Part shown: positions 34,063 to 42,469 of the stretch, one piece after another
How the letters are laid out: each line of letters begins with the position of its first letter
Position numbering within the stretch: position 1 is the stretch's first letter
Origin: Sphingomonas aerolata
GTDB lineage: Bacteria; Pseudomonadota; Alphaproteobacteria; Sphingomonadales; Sphingomonadaceae
Direction: 5' to 3'
Assembly: GCF_003046295.1 (NCBI RefSeq)
Contig: NZ_PZZN01000003.1
Coordinates: 434,001-498,000 of the forward strand
DNA length: 64,000 nucleotides
Notes under the pieces: generated by a model
The model's input: the letters and a program-made list of their open reading frames with translations, nothing else
The model's database searches: none
What the model was told of the DNA's origin: nothing
Translations under genes and position numbers: made by a program

Positions 34063-36020
34063 AGACGCCGGACATGCTCGATGGCGTCATTGCCGCTGCA
34101 CTCCCGTTCCACCGGGATTATTCAGTCGGCATCATCGTCGACAACTTCGCTGGCGGGGGCGGCGCGTCGACCGGGATTGAGGCGGCGACCGGGCGGGACA
34201 TCGATGTGGCGATCAACCACGACGAGGAAGCGATCGCGATGCACACCGCGAACCACCCACGGACCCGGCACCATTGCCAGAGCATCTGGAGCATCGACCC
34301 GCTCGACGCGGTGACGATCGACGGGACGCCGCAGCCGGTCCGCCTGGCGTGGTTCTCGCCTGACTGCACCCACCATTCGAACGCCCGCGGTGGTAAGCCG
34401 CGCGAGAAGGGCATCCGTGACCTGGCATGGGTCGTGGTGTCATGGGTCGAGCGCCTCGGACCAAAGCTGAAGCCGGCCGTGATCAAAGTCGAGAACGTCG
34501 AGGAGTTCTTGACCTGGGGCCCGCTCGACGACGAGGGCAAGCGCATCCCCGGCCGGAACGGCGAGGAATTTTCGAAGTGGATCGCCGCGCTACGCCGCCA
34601 TGGGTACAAGGTCGAGTGGAAGGTGCTGAAGGCTTCGCGCTATGGCACGCCGACGATCCGCAAGCGGCTGTGCCTGATCGCCCGGTGCGACGGCCTGCCG
34701 ATCGTATGGCCCCAAGAGACGAACGGGCCCGGCACGCCAGCTCCGTATCGAACAGCAGCTGAATGCATCGACTGGTCGATCCCATGCCCGTCGATCTTCC
34801 TGACGAAGGAAGAGGGCCGCGCGATCGGCGTGAAGCGGCCGCTCGCTGATGCGACGATGGCGCGCATCGCGAAGGGCATCCAGCGCTACGTCATCGACGC
34901 GGCGCAGCCGTTCATCGTCAATTTGACGCATCACGGCAGCGAGCGGGTCGAAAGCGTCGAGGAGCCCTTCAAGACAATCACCGGCGCGCACCGGGGCGAG
35001 AAGGCGCTCGTCGTGCCGATCGTGTCCTATGCGCAGCAGGGCGGCAGCAACCGCAGCGTTGAGGATCCGATGCACACGATCTGCGCATCGACCAAAGATC
35101 AGAACACGGTGGTCGCCGCGCACATCATGACGATGCGCAACTCGGGGAAGCCCTTTAACGGTGCCGATGAGCCGGTTCACACAATCACGGCGCACGGCGC
35201 CCACCTGAACGTCATCGCCGCGCATATCACCAAGTTTCACGAGGGTTCGGTCGGGCATGCTGCCGATGAGCCGCTGCACACGATCACCTCGAACAGCTAC
35301 ATAAAGCGGCCAGGCGGAAACGTGCCGCTCGGGATCGTGGCTGCGACGATGGTGCAGACCGGTTACGGGGAGCGGGAGGGGCAAGCAGCGCGCGCGCTAG
35401 ACATCGAGGCTCCGCTCGGTACCGTCGTGGCGGGCGGAGGGAAGCACGCCGTCGTTTCGGCCTTCCTCGCCCAGCACAACACCATGCCGAATGGCGGCAT
35501 CCACGCGGGGCACAGCGCGGAAGAGCCAATGTCGACCGTCACTACGACCGGATCGCATCAGGGCGTGGTCGCGGCCCACTTGATCAGCCTTAAGGGATCG
35601 GATCGTCGAGACGGACCGGTCGACGAGCCGGTCCCCGCGATCACTGCCGGCGGGCTGCATGTCGGCGAGGTTCGCGCCTTCCTCCTGAAATACTATGGTG
35701 GGGAGAGCAGCGACGAGGGCCATGACATCGACGCGCCGCTCGGCAGCGTGACCACGCGTGACCGCTTCGGCCTCGTCATGGTCCAGGGCGAGCCGTATCA
35801 GATCGTCGACATCGGCATGCGGATGCTGACGCCGCGCGAGCTCTTCGCGGCGCAGGGTTTCCCCGCGGACTATGTGATCGATCCGATCGGCCCGAGCGGG
35901 AAGCCGCTGACGAAGACCGCGCAGATTCGCATGTGCGGCAACTCCGTATGCCCGCCACTCGCCGCCGCGCTCGTGCGTGCGAACTATGAGCAGCCGGCCG
36001 CCGCCGCGATCGCCGCGTGA
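34059..36020 (+). CDS. dcm: Phage-type DNA (cytosine-5) methyltransferase with tandem central repeats
   Basis: 653 residues. C5-methyltransferase motifs: I DNFAGGGGASTGIEAA (about 28), IV FSPDCTHHS with catalytic Cys (about 103), VI ENVEEF (about 147), VIII YGTPTIRKRLCLIAR (about 199), IX MLTPRELFAAQGFP (about 589) and X MCGNSVCPPLAAALV (about 626). Between VIII and IX, where the target recognition domain sits, there are eight repeats of the form (E/D)(E/D/A)PxxT(I/V)T followed by a V-rich strand (34960-35780). This makes the protein longer than usual Dcm. No cognate restriction gene adjacent, so an orphan phage self-protection enzyme is likely. Confidence 0.9.
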   Translation: MKTPDMLDGVIAAALPFHRDYSVGIIVDNFAGGGGASTGIEAATGRDIDVAINHDEEAIAMHTANHPRTRHHCQSIWSIDPLDAVTIDGTPQPVRLAWFSPDCTHHSNARGGKPREKGIRDLAWVVVSWVERLGPKLKPAVIKVENVEEFLTWGPLDDEGKRIPGRNGEEFSKWIAALRRHGYKVEWKVLKASRYGTPTIRKRLCLIARCDGLPIVWPQETNGPGTPAPYRTAAECIDWSIPCPSIFLTKEEGRAIGVKRPLADATMARIAKGIQRYVIDAAQPFIVNLTHHGSERVESVEEPFKTITGAHRGEKALVVPIVSYAQQGGSNRSVEDPMHTICASTKDQNTVVAAHIMTMRNSGKPFNGADEPVHTITAHGAHLNVIAAHITKFHEGSVGHAADEPLHTITSNSYIKRPGGNVPLGIVAATMVQTGYGEREGQAARALDIEAPLGTVVAGGGKHAVVSAFLAQHNTMPNGGIHAGHSAEEPMSTVTTTGSHQGVVAAHLISLKGSDRRDGPVDEPVPAITAGGLHVGEVRAFLLKYYGGESSDEGHDIDAPLGSVTTRDRFGLVMVQGEPYQIVDIGMRMLTPRELFAAQGFPADYVIDPIGPSGKPLTKTAQIRMCGNSVCPPLAAALVRANYEQPAAAAIAA

Positions 36021-36050
36021 CGGCCGACACCCTCAATCCGGAGATCGCCC

Positions 36051-36983
36051 GTGGCTGAGAACAGCACGATCGAGTGGACAGACCACACCTTCAACCCGTG
36101 GGAGGGCTGCCAGAAGGTCGGGCCCGGCTGCGACCATTGCTATGCCGAGACGCGAAACGCGCGCTTCGGGGGCGGCACTGCGGTCAATTGGGGCCCGGGC
36201 GCACCGCGCCGTCGGACCAGCGTCAGCAACTGGCGCAAGCCGATCGCGTGGCAAAGGGACGCGCCGCGGTTCCTCGCCGCGCACGGCCGCCGGCAGCGCG
36301 TGTTCTGTGCCAGCCTCGCGGACGTGTTCGACAATGCGGTCGACGCGGCCTGGCGCGCGGACCTGTTCGAACTGGTCCGCGCGACGCCCGACCTCGACTG
36401 GCTGCTGCTGACCAAGCGCATCGGGAATGCCGCGGCAATGTCGGAAGCCGCGGGCGGCATGCCCCCAAACGTCTGGCTTGGTGCGACCGTCGTCAACCAA
36501 GCCGAGGCCGACCGCGATATTCCGAAGCTGCTCGCCGCCCCCGCCGCTGTGCGGTTCCTATCGATGGAGCCTTTGCTCGGACCTGTGGACCTCACCTACG
36601 TTTCGGATGACGGAACGGCGCTCGACCCTGAGTGCTGGGGCGATTGCGCGTGCGGCAGTCTGTATGGGTATGACGCGAGCTGCCGGCGGAACGGCGGGAA
36701 CGGGCAGCTTGCGCGAAAAATAGACTGGGTGATCGTGGGGGGCGAGAGCGGCCCCGGCGCGCGGCCGATGCATCCCGACTGGGCGCGCGGGCTGCGCGAT
36801 CAGTGCGCAACGGCGGGCGTGCCGATGCTGTTCAAGCAGTGGGGCGAGAACGCCTGGGTTGAGCGGGTCGAGGGCGATCCTGACACCCTAACCGCGTATC
36901 GCGCTGGCAAGAAACATGCTGGTCGGCTGCTCGACGGACGCCAACACGATGGCTTCCCGCTCACGGCCTTCAATGTCGAGTGA
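36051..36983 (+). CDS. Phage Gp37/Gp68 family protein (DUF5131)
   Basis: 310 residues. Begins with IEWTDHTFNPWEGCQKVGPGCDHCYAE (split here: NPWEGC, GPGC, DHCYAE), a three-cysteine pattern resembling radical-SAM clusters, with WLLLTKR and WVIVGGESGPGARPM later. Frequent in mycobacteriophages and alphaproteobacterial prophages; biochemical function unproven. 30 bases after dcm, likely co-transcribed. Confidence 0.88.
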   Translation: MAENSTIEWTDHTFNPWEGCQKVGPGCDHCYAETRNARFGGGTAVNWGPGAPRRRTSVSNWRKPIAWQRDAPRFLAAHGRRQRVFCASLADVFDNAVDAAWRADLFELVRATPDLDWLLLTKRIGNAAAMSEAAGGMPPNVWLGATVVNQAEADRDIPKLLAAPAAVRFLSMEPLLGPVDLTYVSDDGTALDPECWGDCACGSLYGYDASCRRNGGNGQLARKIDWVIVGGESGPGARPMHPDWARGLRDQCATAGVPMLFKQWGENAWVERVEGDPDTLTAYRAGKKHAGRLLDGRQHDGFPLTAFNVE

Positions 36984-37053
36984 CGCCACTCGACTTTACC
37001 CCGATTCGCGTGTCGCGAAACGGTCCGCCGATCTCGCGAGAACGAACCGCGAA

Positions 37054-37089
37054 TGTCATAACGCGTGTCATAATAGGTGTAATAACGGC
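37054..37089 (+). repeat. Three tandem 12-base repeats beside the tRNA scar
   Basis: Units begin TGTCATAAC (37054), TGTCATAATAG (37066) and TGTAATAAC (37078), each 12 bases apart. A fourth TGTCATAATAG lies at 37276-37286 on the other side of the tRNA fragment. They look like arm-type integrase or excisionase sites. Confidence 0.6.
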
Positions 37090-37145
37090 GGGGCGTTGCC
37101 ACCGGCCAAACCAAGCAAAAAGCGAGGGTTTATGCGGCTTAAAAA

Positions 37146-37197
37146 TGGCTCCCTGAGTAGGATTCGAACCTACGGCCACTCGATTAACAGTCGAGCA
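37146..37197 (-). other. 3' half of a tRNA-Asn gene (attachment-site scar)
   Basis: On the minus strand the segment carries a perfect anticodon arm (CTCGA, loop CTGTTAA with anticodon GTT, TCGAG), a T arm (GTAGG TTCGAAT CCTAC) and the acceptor 3' strand ending in GCCA, then TTTTT. The D arm and 5' acceptor are missing, so it is not a functional tRNA gene. This is what integration of an element at a tRNA 3' end leaves at its distal junction. Confidence 0.8.
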
Positions 37198-37302
37198 GAA
37201 ACCCAACAAAATCAAAGCCTGTTCTGACTTCTACCGGGTTTGTTCTCCGCTGCTACCTCCCTGTAGCGATTTAAATGTCATAATAGAAATTGGAGCCATA
37301 TC

Positions 37303-38016
37303 GTGGCCGTTGCAGAGCTCGAATTCACCTACACGCGCATTGATGCGCCGGAGGGCGTTACTGACCTGACCGGCCTCACTTCCGGCATGCTGACAGTGCT
37401 GTGGCCGACGCGCGGGCCTAAACGGGACCTTCGGTGGATGTGCCAGTGCGAGTGCGGAAACCGGAAAGCGATGCCCGGGGCGCCGCTTAGGTCGGGCCAG
37501 ACGCAGGCATGTGGGTGCCTAAGGATCAAGGACCCCGAAGGCATACGTAAGACCAGGCTCCACGGCATATGGCGCAACATGGTCAATCGCTGCCGGGACA
37601 TTACCCGGGGCGGCTACGGTGGCCGGGGTATTCAGGTGGCGGAGGAGTGGCGCGAGTACGAGGCGTTTCAGCGCTGGGCGATGGCGAACGGCTACGCTGA
37701 CGATCTCACGATCGATCGGCGAGACAACGACGGGGATTACTGCCCCGCCAACTGCCACTGGACCACGATGCTGCAACAGTCGCGAAACACTAGGCGGACT
37801 GTGTGGGTAGACCACGACGGGAAGACGGTCAGCCTTGGAGAGGCCGCGGCGGATCTTGGGATCAGCTATCACCAATTGCATGCCCGGGTAAAACGCAGGG
37901 GTATGACGCTTGCTGCAGCGCTGGCCGATATCGCAGCCGGCGGATGCCAGTCGCCTCAATACCTTCGAATGGCAGAGGGGCTCGCGAGGAAGCGGGCCGC
38001 GAAGGCCGCCGCATGA
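37303..38016 (+). CDS. HNH-type homing endonuclease-like phage protein
   Basis: 237 residues. Two CxC-type cysteine pairs near the start (MCQCECGN, QACGCL) and a core with LHGIWRNMVNRC, YGGRGIQVAEEW and TIDRRDNDGDYCPANCHW, the layout of a large family of phage HNH endonucleases. The C-terminal part (about 165-215) reads like a small helix-turn-helix (SLGEAAADLGISYHQLHARVK). Starts after the tRNA scar; the ATG-less frame begins with GTG. Confidence 0.8.
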   Translation: MAVAELEFTYTRIDAPEGVTDLTGLTSGMLTVLWPTRGPKRDLRWMCQCECGNRKAMPGAPLRSGQTQACGCLRIKDPEGIRKTRLHGIWRNMVNRCRDITRGGYGGRGIQVAEEWREYEAFQRWAMANGYADDLTIDRRDNDGDYCPANCHWTTMLQQSRNTRRTVWVDHDGKTVSLGEAAADLGISYHQLHARVKRRGMTLAAALADIAAGGCQSPQYLRMAEGLARKRAAKAAA

Positions 38017-38070
38017 TCATCGACACCCTCAATCCTAAATGCAGGAGTGCTGCAGCATGCTCAGATAAGC

Positions 38071-38097
38071 GTCAGGCGGGTTGCTACGCCGCCTGAC
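38071..38097 (+). terminator. Stem-loop after the HNH gene
   Basis: GTCAGGCGG and CCGCCTGAC pair around a nine-base loop, 54 bases after the HNH gene stop and just before a convergent minus-strand gene. Confidence 0.6.
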
Positions 38098-38106
38098 ACC
38101 GATTGA

Positions 38107-38403
38107 TTAGTCAGCTCGCTTCAGTTTGAAGGCTACTGTAACCCAATCCAGGACAAGCACTTCGGCATCGCGCCAAAAGCGCGCTACTGTCCGCACAACC
38201 ATATCTCGTACTTGGACAGCGTTGTAGTTCGACGAGAACAGATACTCGGCGTTCGGAAGATCGAACATTACGCCGGTCTGCCCAGCTATCTGACGCGACG
38301 CCCCTAGCGAAGACATTGCCTCATGGAGATCGGCGTACGTCTGCCCAGATGGAGAAGGCCCGTTGACGGAGTTGAGCTGTATGCGAACGTAAAACTGATT
38401 CAT
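38107..38403 (-). CDS. Hypothetical protein
   Basis: 98 residues, no membrane segment. An AGAGGCAG ribosome-site-like stretch lies before ATG 38403. The alternation of strands (FYVRIQLN, VMFDLPNAEYLF, LDWVTVAFKLKR) suggests an alpha/beta single-domain protein. Not recognised. Confidence 0.6.
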   Translation of the reverse strand: MNQFYVRIQLNSVNGPSPSGQTYADLHEAMSSLGASRQIAGQTGVMFDLPNAEYLFSSNYNAVQVRDMVVRTVARFWRDAEVLVLDWVTVAFKLKRAD

Positions 38404-38919
38404 TGGTCTGCCTCTTTTTAAAAGGAAGCCGCTGGATACCTTGACGTCGCACAGCAGCCTGATAGACCGCCGGTGTTAGAGCAAAGACGAAGCCCCAGCG
38501 GCTTCTTCGGGTTGGGCCGAGTCTGAAAGGGCTCGGCCTTTTTCGTTTCTACGTCCGGCGAATAATAAACGCAATATGTCTCTACGCTTTTCCATAGTCT
38601 AGCGTTCGTAACGTAACCTTGCTGGGCTTTGAACCGCAACAGATCCAAAGATGCTGGACCGGTAGGACGTGTGCGCGAAGGCTTTAACACGCCAAAATCG
38701 CTGAAACTGAATAAGTGTACTCTAACAGTGAATCAGACTGTCATGCAGCACTGCTGAATGAGTCTTTCAATGAATGCACCGATGTGGATTCGGACCCGAG
38801 CCCCGGCCCGTCCTCATCAAAGGAGAAATCCTCAGAATCACACGGTATCGTGCTGCCGTGGATCAATGCCTGGAACGATCTGCCGCCACTGGTCGCTGAT
38901 TGCCGGTGGGAGAATCGGC
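38404..38919. other. Gap without supported gene
   Basis: 516 bases. Open frames here run through the hairpins described separately, so I do not call genes. Base composition drops towards the right end. Confidence 0.5.
38515..38543 (+). terminator. Rho-independent terminator
   Basis: GGCCGAG and CTCGGCC form a stem around ten bases, followed by TTTTT. A second smaller stem (GAAGCC, GGCTTC) sits just upstream at 38489-38505. Confidence 0.75.
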
Positions 38920-39126
38920 ATGCTGATCACCTTGCGACCTGAAGTTCTAAGCGTCTCGGCAAATGAGGGGATGGTGCTGATCGACGGCCCTGGCCTCGCC
39001 GTTACACTAGACATCGAAGCGGCGTCAGCGCTGTCCGATCAGCTGCTCGCCGGATGCACCTTAGCCCGTCAGCAACAGCGGGCAGCGATCGGTCAGGCAC
39101 CCTACGAGCCATCCTCGTTGGGCTAG
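38920..39126 (+). CDS. Small protein, paralog of the one at 44.2 kb
   Basis: 68 residues from ATG 38920 with GGGAGA upstream. It shares with the 44197-44394 product the pattern V-L-x-G-x-G-x-x-x-TL, then AA..L.D.L......A..Q. Small family of unknown role. Confidence 0.6.
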   Translation: MLITLRPEVLSVSANEGMVLIDGPGLAVTLDIEAASALSDQLLAGCTLARQQQRAAIGQAPYEPSSLG

Positions 39127-39406
39127 AACGCGCTCACATAGCTAGCGCATAAAAAAAGGGCAGCCTAAGCCGCCCAAGGTAAGGGGTGATGCCGATGCCG
39201 ACAGAATTCCGTCAGCAGGCAAGGAATGGGGTAGGGCGACTGTCCCAATTTGGCAAACCAATTTTGTTTAAACAACGCCGCATAGGCGCTGGATCCAGCT
39301 CGACCAGATGGTCGGGGTGGGCTCAATTTACGCCGTCAACGTAAATGACGTGACTCCGGCAGGGGAACACGCTCAAGTCGTGTCTCATTCGGCCTCGGAG
39401 ACCTCA

Positions 39407-39697
39407 ATGTTCGTTACAAAAGAAATGAAGCCGGCCGAGTGGCGCGTTCTGCAGGACCAGTTTGCGGATATGCAGATGACCCTCGGCGCGCCTGCTGACT
39501 TCGCGCTGTTCCATCGCAATCACGACGGTGTCCAAGTCAGCACAATCGCTGCGTCGGGCCTCGGCCTTTCCCGTGCTGACGCGCTTTCGCCTGGCGGATG
39601 GTCTGAAGTCGAGCGCCTTGATGGGTCGGGCTGGGGTGTCCTAGTGGGTAACGGGGACGTGCACACCCGTCTTGGAGTGCGTGCCGGTAAACCCTAA
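39407..39697 (+). CDS. Hypothetical protein
   Basis: 96 residues from ATG 39407 with GGAG six bases upstream. The stop overlaps the stop of a HIRAN gene remnant on the other strand. Not recognised. Confidence 0.55.
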   Translation: MFVTKEMKPAEWRVLQDQFADMQMTLGAPADFALFHRNHDGVQVSTIAASGLGLSRADALSPGGWSEVERLDGSGWGVLVGNGDVHTRLGVRAGKP

Positions 39698-39735
39698 GCT
39701 CCGAACTCCGGCCCTTCCTCATCCGGATAGAACGA
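39694..39735 (-). pseudogene. 3' end remnant of a third HIRAN gene copy
   Basis: The minus strand reads FYPDEEGPEFGA and a TAG stop, matching the last 12 codons of the intact HIRAN gene at 40.1 kb (FCPDEEGPEFGA). Nothing upstream continues the match. Confidence 0.65.
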
Positions 39736-39820
39736 TTGGGGCCTACTACAACCTGACCCGGTTGAGTCCCGGCCTTTGAACTGCGGGTGCTCGTTCCGAA
39801 GCGCCACCACTGCGAGGCCT

Positions 39821-40105
39821 TTAGTTCAGGCGCAGTCGCTTACGGTACGCTCGGCCAGTCTTGCTGCACAGAAAGCCGGAAATCCAAACACTTCTTAGGT
39901 TCGGCGCAAGCCGTTCTTCGTACGGGCAGTCAGATAGCTTGCCGTCGATAGTCTGGCCCGCGACGCGACCAGCCTCAAAACTTTGCTCCATAATTCGGTC
40001 AATGCCCTGCATGGCAAAGGAGGTAGAACCCAACCCCTTTCTGGCAAGCGAACGAAGTTCCTTTCTACCGAGTGAACTAAGCCCCAAACTCAGGACCTTC
40101 TTCAT
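39821..40105 (-). CDS. Small protein with an RMF-like C-terminus
   Basis: 94 residues from ATG 40105. The C-terminal half has G..AG......CPY......NLRSVWISGF, recalling ribosome modulation factor (G..AG....CPY....W..G). The N-terminal half is Lys/Arg/Leu-rich. Overlaps the HIRAN gene end by 29 bases, so probably co-transcribed with it. Confidence 0.55.
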   Translation of the reverse strand: MKKVLSLGLSSLGRKELRSLARKGLGSTSFAMQGIDRIMEQSFEAGRVAGQTIDGKLSDCPYEERLAPNLRSVWISGFLCSKTGRAYRKRLRLN

Positions 40106-40517
40106 CAGGACAGAACGCGTGGGGATCGTAAACCGGTCGCTGCGCCGGCCGCGCCTGGCGGGGAGGCGGGCGTTTCGGGATATCGGGGACCGGGTCGGGC
40201 AGGGTAGGGACACCGCCTCCGAACCGTATCCGGATGTAAGCACCGCTTCCGTGCATCGCCTGGAAGACGGCGATCGCCTCGCCTTCCTTCATCCGCTTGC
40301 CGATCAGCGGCGCGCGCTCGGCGCTGACGTAGCCCAGCTGCGTGCCGCGCTCGCTGAAGATGGCAACCGCGTTGTCGTCGTATGGGTTGGTCGGCTCGAG
40401 CCGCAGCTCGACCGCGTCGCCCGGTGCGCAAAGCATGCACTCCATACGCCGGTTGCTCTTGCTCTTGTCCTCGTTCGGGAAGTCGATCCCGACAATGGAG
40501 GTGGTCAGTTCGTCCAT
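40077..40517 (-). CDS. HIRAN-domain protein, copy A
   Basis: 146 residues. The HIRAN core (GIDFPNED, LCAPGDAVELRLEPTNPYD, NAVAIFSERGTQLGYVSAE) spans about 9-95; a Pro/Arg-rich tail ends DEEGPEFGA. HIRAN domains bind DNA ends or stalled-fork DNA in SWI2/SNF2 proteins; stand-alone bacterial forms have no proven role. Nearly identical to copy B 2.4 kb away. Confidence 0.85.
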   Translation of the reverse strand: MDELTTSIVGIDFPNEDKSKSNRRMECMLCAPGDAVELRLEPTNPYDDNAVAIFSERGTQLGYVSAERAPLIGKRMKEGEAIAVFQAMHGSGAYIRIRFGGGVPTLPDPVPDIPKRPPPRQARPAQRPVYDPHAFCPDEEGPEFGA

Positions 40518-40630
40518 GAAGATAGTTTGCCCGAATCGCCTGGCCGCGCCTAGGCTTGATATGTGTCCAAGCCCCCTAACGCTTCACCCTTCATAGCCGC
40601 GTCGCAGCGGCTTCTGGCTATGCAGGACAA

Positions 40631-40843
40631 GTGACAGTTCGCAAGATTGTCCATACGATCGCCGCAGATAAGACGAAGGACGTCGCCGTGTTCGAGCATG
40701 ACCTCGGACCTGACGTAATCGTCCAAGTCCGTAGCGAGCGTGGCCGCGTATTGAAGATGCGGGCCGACGTGCTTTCCGACCGCGTGGTGATCCACTTCAA
40801 GGACGGCACGACAGAGCGATTGAGCGTGGTTATAATTGGCTGA
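40631..40843 (+). CDS. Hypothetical small protein
   Basis: 70 residues from GTG 40631 (AGGA just upstream). Beta-rich pattern, ending LSVVIIG. Its TGA overlaps the next ATG (TGATG), which supports both as genes. Confidence 0.5.
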   Translation: MTVRKIVHTIAADKTKDVAVFEHDLGPDVIVQVRSERGRVLKMRADVLSDRVVIHFKDGTTERLSVVIIG

Positions 40844-41049
40844 TGGCGCACGCTAGGCCGATGGGAGATCGAGAGATTTGGATACAGGCCGGCGTGATTC
40901 TTGCCGAACACGGCGACCATGCCCCAGATTATATTGCCGATCAGATGGTGGCTGCCATCGGCAACCCTGTCGCAGTAAAGGATTGGCACCGTATCGCCGC
41001 TGTAGTCGATGTTATCAAAGGTACGTTCAAACCTACTGCGAATTGCTGA
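40843..41049 (+). CDS. Small protein of the REVW family, copy A
   Basis: 68 residues (or 62 from ATG 40861). GDREIWIQAGVILAEHG, then DWHRIAAVVDVI, matches the proteins at 43190 and 46815. Possibly DUF6961, from memory. Function unknown. Confidence 0.6.
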   Translation: MAHARPMGDREIWIQAGVILAEHGDHAPDYIADQMVAAIGNPVAVKDWHRIAAVVDVIKGTFKPTANC

Positions 41050-41314
41050 TCTCGGAATACGCACCCGATCGGCGCAGCTGGCGAACGATCCCGTTGAAAG
41101 ACGCTGTCACGCTCTGACTTCGGCCGATTTGGTTATCCTGCTGCGCACCTTCCCAAAACATCACGAGAGGCCAGCGCTCGAGACAGTGGTGCCATAGGCA
41201 ACGCAGGGCTAATCGAACCGCAGGTGTGTCGACACGACCATTCGCGGTTTCGGTGAGCGTGCCCCGCAAAACCTGGACCGCCAGGTCAACTGTGATTCGC
41301 GTTTGCCGATGCAT
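41033..41314 (-). CDS. 93-residue conserved ORF, intact copy
   Basis: From ATG 41314: a stretch ETANGRVDTPAVR, then CLWHHCLERWPLVMFW, GAQQDNQIGR and TASFNGIVRQLRRSGAY. The same sequence recurs, frameshifted, at 43.8-44.1 kb. No ribosome site is obvious and the 3' end overlaps the gene on the other strand, so the start is uncertain. Not recognised as a transposase. Confidence 0.5.
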   Translation of the reverse strand: MHRQTRITVDLAVQVLRGTLTETANGRVDTPAVRLALRCLWHHCLERWPLVMFWEGAQQDNQIGRSQSVTASFNGIVRQLRRSGAYSEISNSQ

Positions 41315-41357
41315 CACTCTATGGAACGCAACGGGAACAAAGTTGCAAGGATTTGAT

Positions 41358-41576
41358 ATGTCTGCACGGTGCCGGCTCTGCACAAGCAACGATGAAGATG
41401 CGGTTATAGAGCACGTCGCGGCGTACATGTGGGAGAGCCGCATGGAGCGGGTCGAGGACCGGACACCGTGGGAACAGGCTGGCGCTACCTGGCAAACGGC
41501 GTTTCGTGAGATGGCTGTCGCTGCCCGACAGGCACTCACGCTACCGGAACGATCGGAGCTCGATCACGCAATCTGA
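41358..41576 (+). CDS. Small CxxC protein
   Basis: 72 residues from ATG 41358 with AAGGA seven bases upstream. Begins SARCRLCTSNDED, then a helical remainder. Unknown. Confidence 0.5.
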   Translation: MSARCRLCTSNDEDAVIEHVAAYMWESRMERVEDRTPWEQAGATWQTAFREMAVAARQALTLPERSELDHAI

Positions 41577-41712
41577 CCGACGTAAGTCATCCCTGCCGAA
41601 GCTCAATCAGGGGCCGTTAAATACTTTTTAACCAAAACAATGTGAAAATTTGCTCTCGGCCGGAGTCCCGTCGATCGACATGTTTCTCCTGCAATTCGGT
41701 TCGAGGGACCTA

Positions 41713-42132
41713 ATGCGGATTGTTATTTACATTAGCAGAGCCAAACACAGATTCACGGCGCGAGACTTGGCCGACCTTCGTGACGTTGCTGCCGCCAGAA
41801 ACCGTTCTCTAAATATCACCGGTCTTCTACTATTTGACGGCACCCGCTTTGTACAGGCGTTGGAGGGAGACGCTGCCGCTGTGCAGCTCGTAATGGACCG
41901 GATTGCCAACGATTCACGTCATGACAATATCAGCTACTTCAAACCGATCGAGACGGATCATCGCCAATTTAATTGGTGGTCAACGGAATATCGAGACGAA
42001 AACGACCTTTGTGACGGAGGGGGGTTCCTCGATCGCGTGATGAAACACGTTGCCGACGTTAAATGTGACTCGATAAAGGCGGCTTTTATTGGATTTGCCG
42101 CCCTGTCGCTCCGTCGACGTTTAACAACTTAA
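41713..42132 (+). CDS. BLUF-domain blue-light receptor
   Basis: 139 residues. FAD-binding BLUF fold with the hydrogen-bond residues Tyr in IYIS, Asn in NRSLNITG and Gln in FVQALEG, and SRHDNI further on. The semi-conserved Trp-x-Met pair of AppA appears as NWWS, so the Met is replaced by Ser. A short C-terminal helix follows; no output domain is fused. ATG 41713 has GAGGGA five bases upstream. Light signalling through protein contacts is the family role. Confidence 0.85.
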   Translation: MRIVIYISRAKHRFTARDLADLRDVAAARNRSLNITGLLLFDGTRFVQALEGDAAAVQLVMDRIANDSRHDNISYFKPIETDHRQFNWWSTEYRDENDLCDGGGFLDRVMKHVADVKCDSIKAAFIGFAALSLRRRLTT

Positions 42133-42141
42133 AATCGAACC

Positions 42142-42405
42142 ATGCGGTCCCTCGGTATCCGGACCATAGATCTGATCTGTGGCTGTGGACGGCATAAGGA
42201 GGTCGACGTCGACGCCTACCCGGGGACCGAGGCTGTGCCGTCGATGACCCGGTTCTTCCGGTGCGGGGAGTGCGGCAAGCGCCCGAAGACGGCGCGGCCT
42301 GGGCGGCTGCATCGGGGCCCGGTAGGCTCCACGACGACGATCCGACCAATGAACCTGACCGAAGAGCGCTACCTGCCCGGGGACGAGGCGCTGCTGGACT
42401 ACTAG
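42142..42405 (+). CDS. Small zinc-ribbon protein, intact copy
   Basis: 87 residues. Two cysteine pairs, CGCGRHKE (about 14) and RCGECGKRPKT (about 46), form a likely zinc ribbon; a tail LTEERYLPGDEALLDY follows. A split, decayed copy exists at 48.0 and 49.3 kb. Function unknown. Confidence 0.6.
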   Translation: MRSLGIRTIDLICGCGRHKEVDVDAYPGTEAVPSMTRFFRCGECGKRPKTARPGRLHRGPVGSTTTIRPMNLTEERYLPGDEALLDY

Positions 42406-42469
42406 CTCCTCTCGGCCAGCCGCCCTATCAAACTGGGGGCCGGCGCTAGCCTCAGGGAGCCGGCAGCGT

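Noticed and set aside
36970..37215. 81-codon minus-strand frame through the tRNA fragment
   Set aside because: Reads through tRNA sequence; no integrase features.
38418..38690. 90-codon minus-strand frame
   Set aside because: Runs through the rho-independent terminator; no ribosome site.
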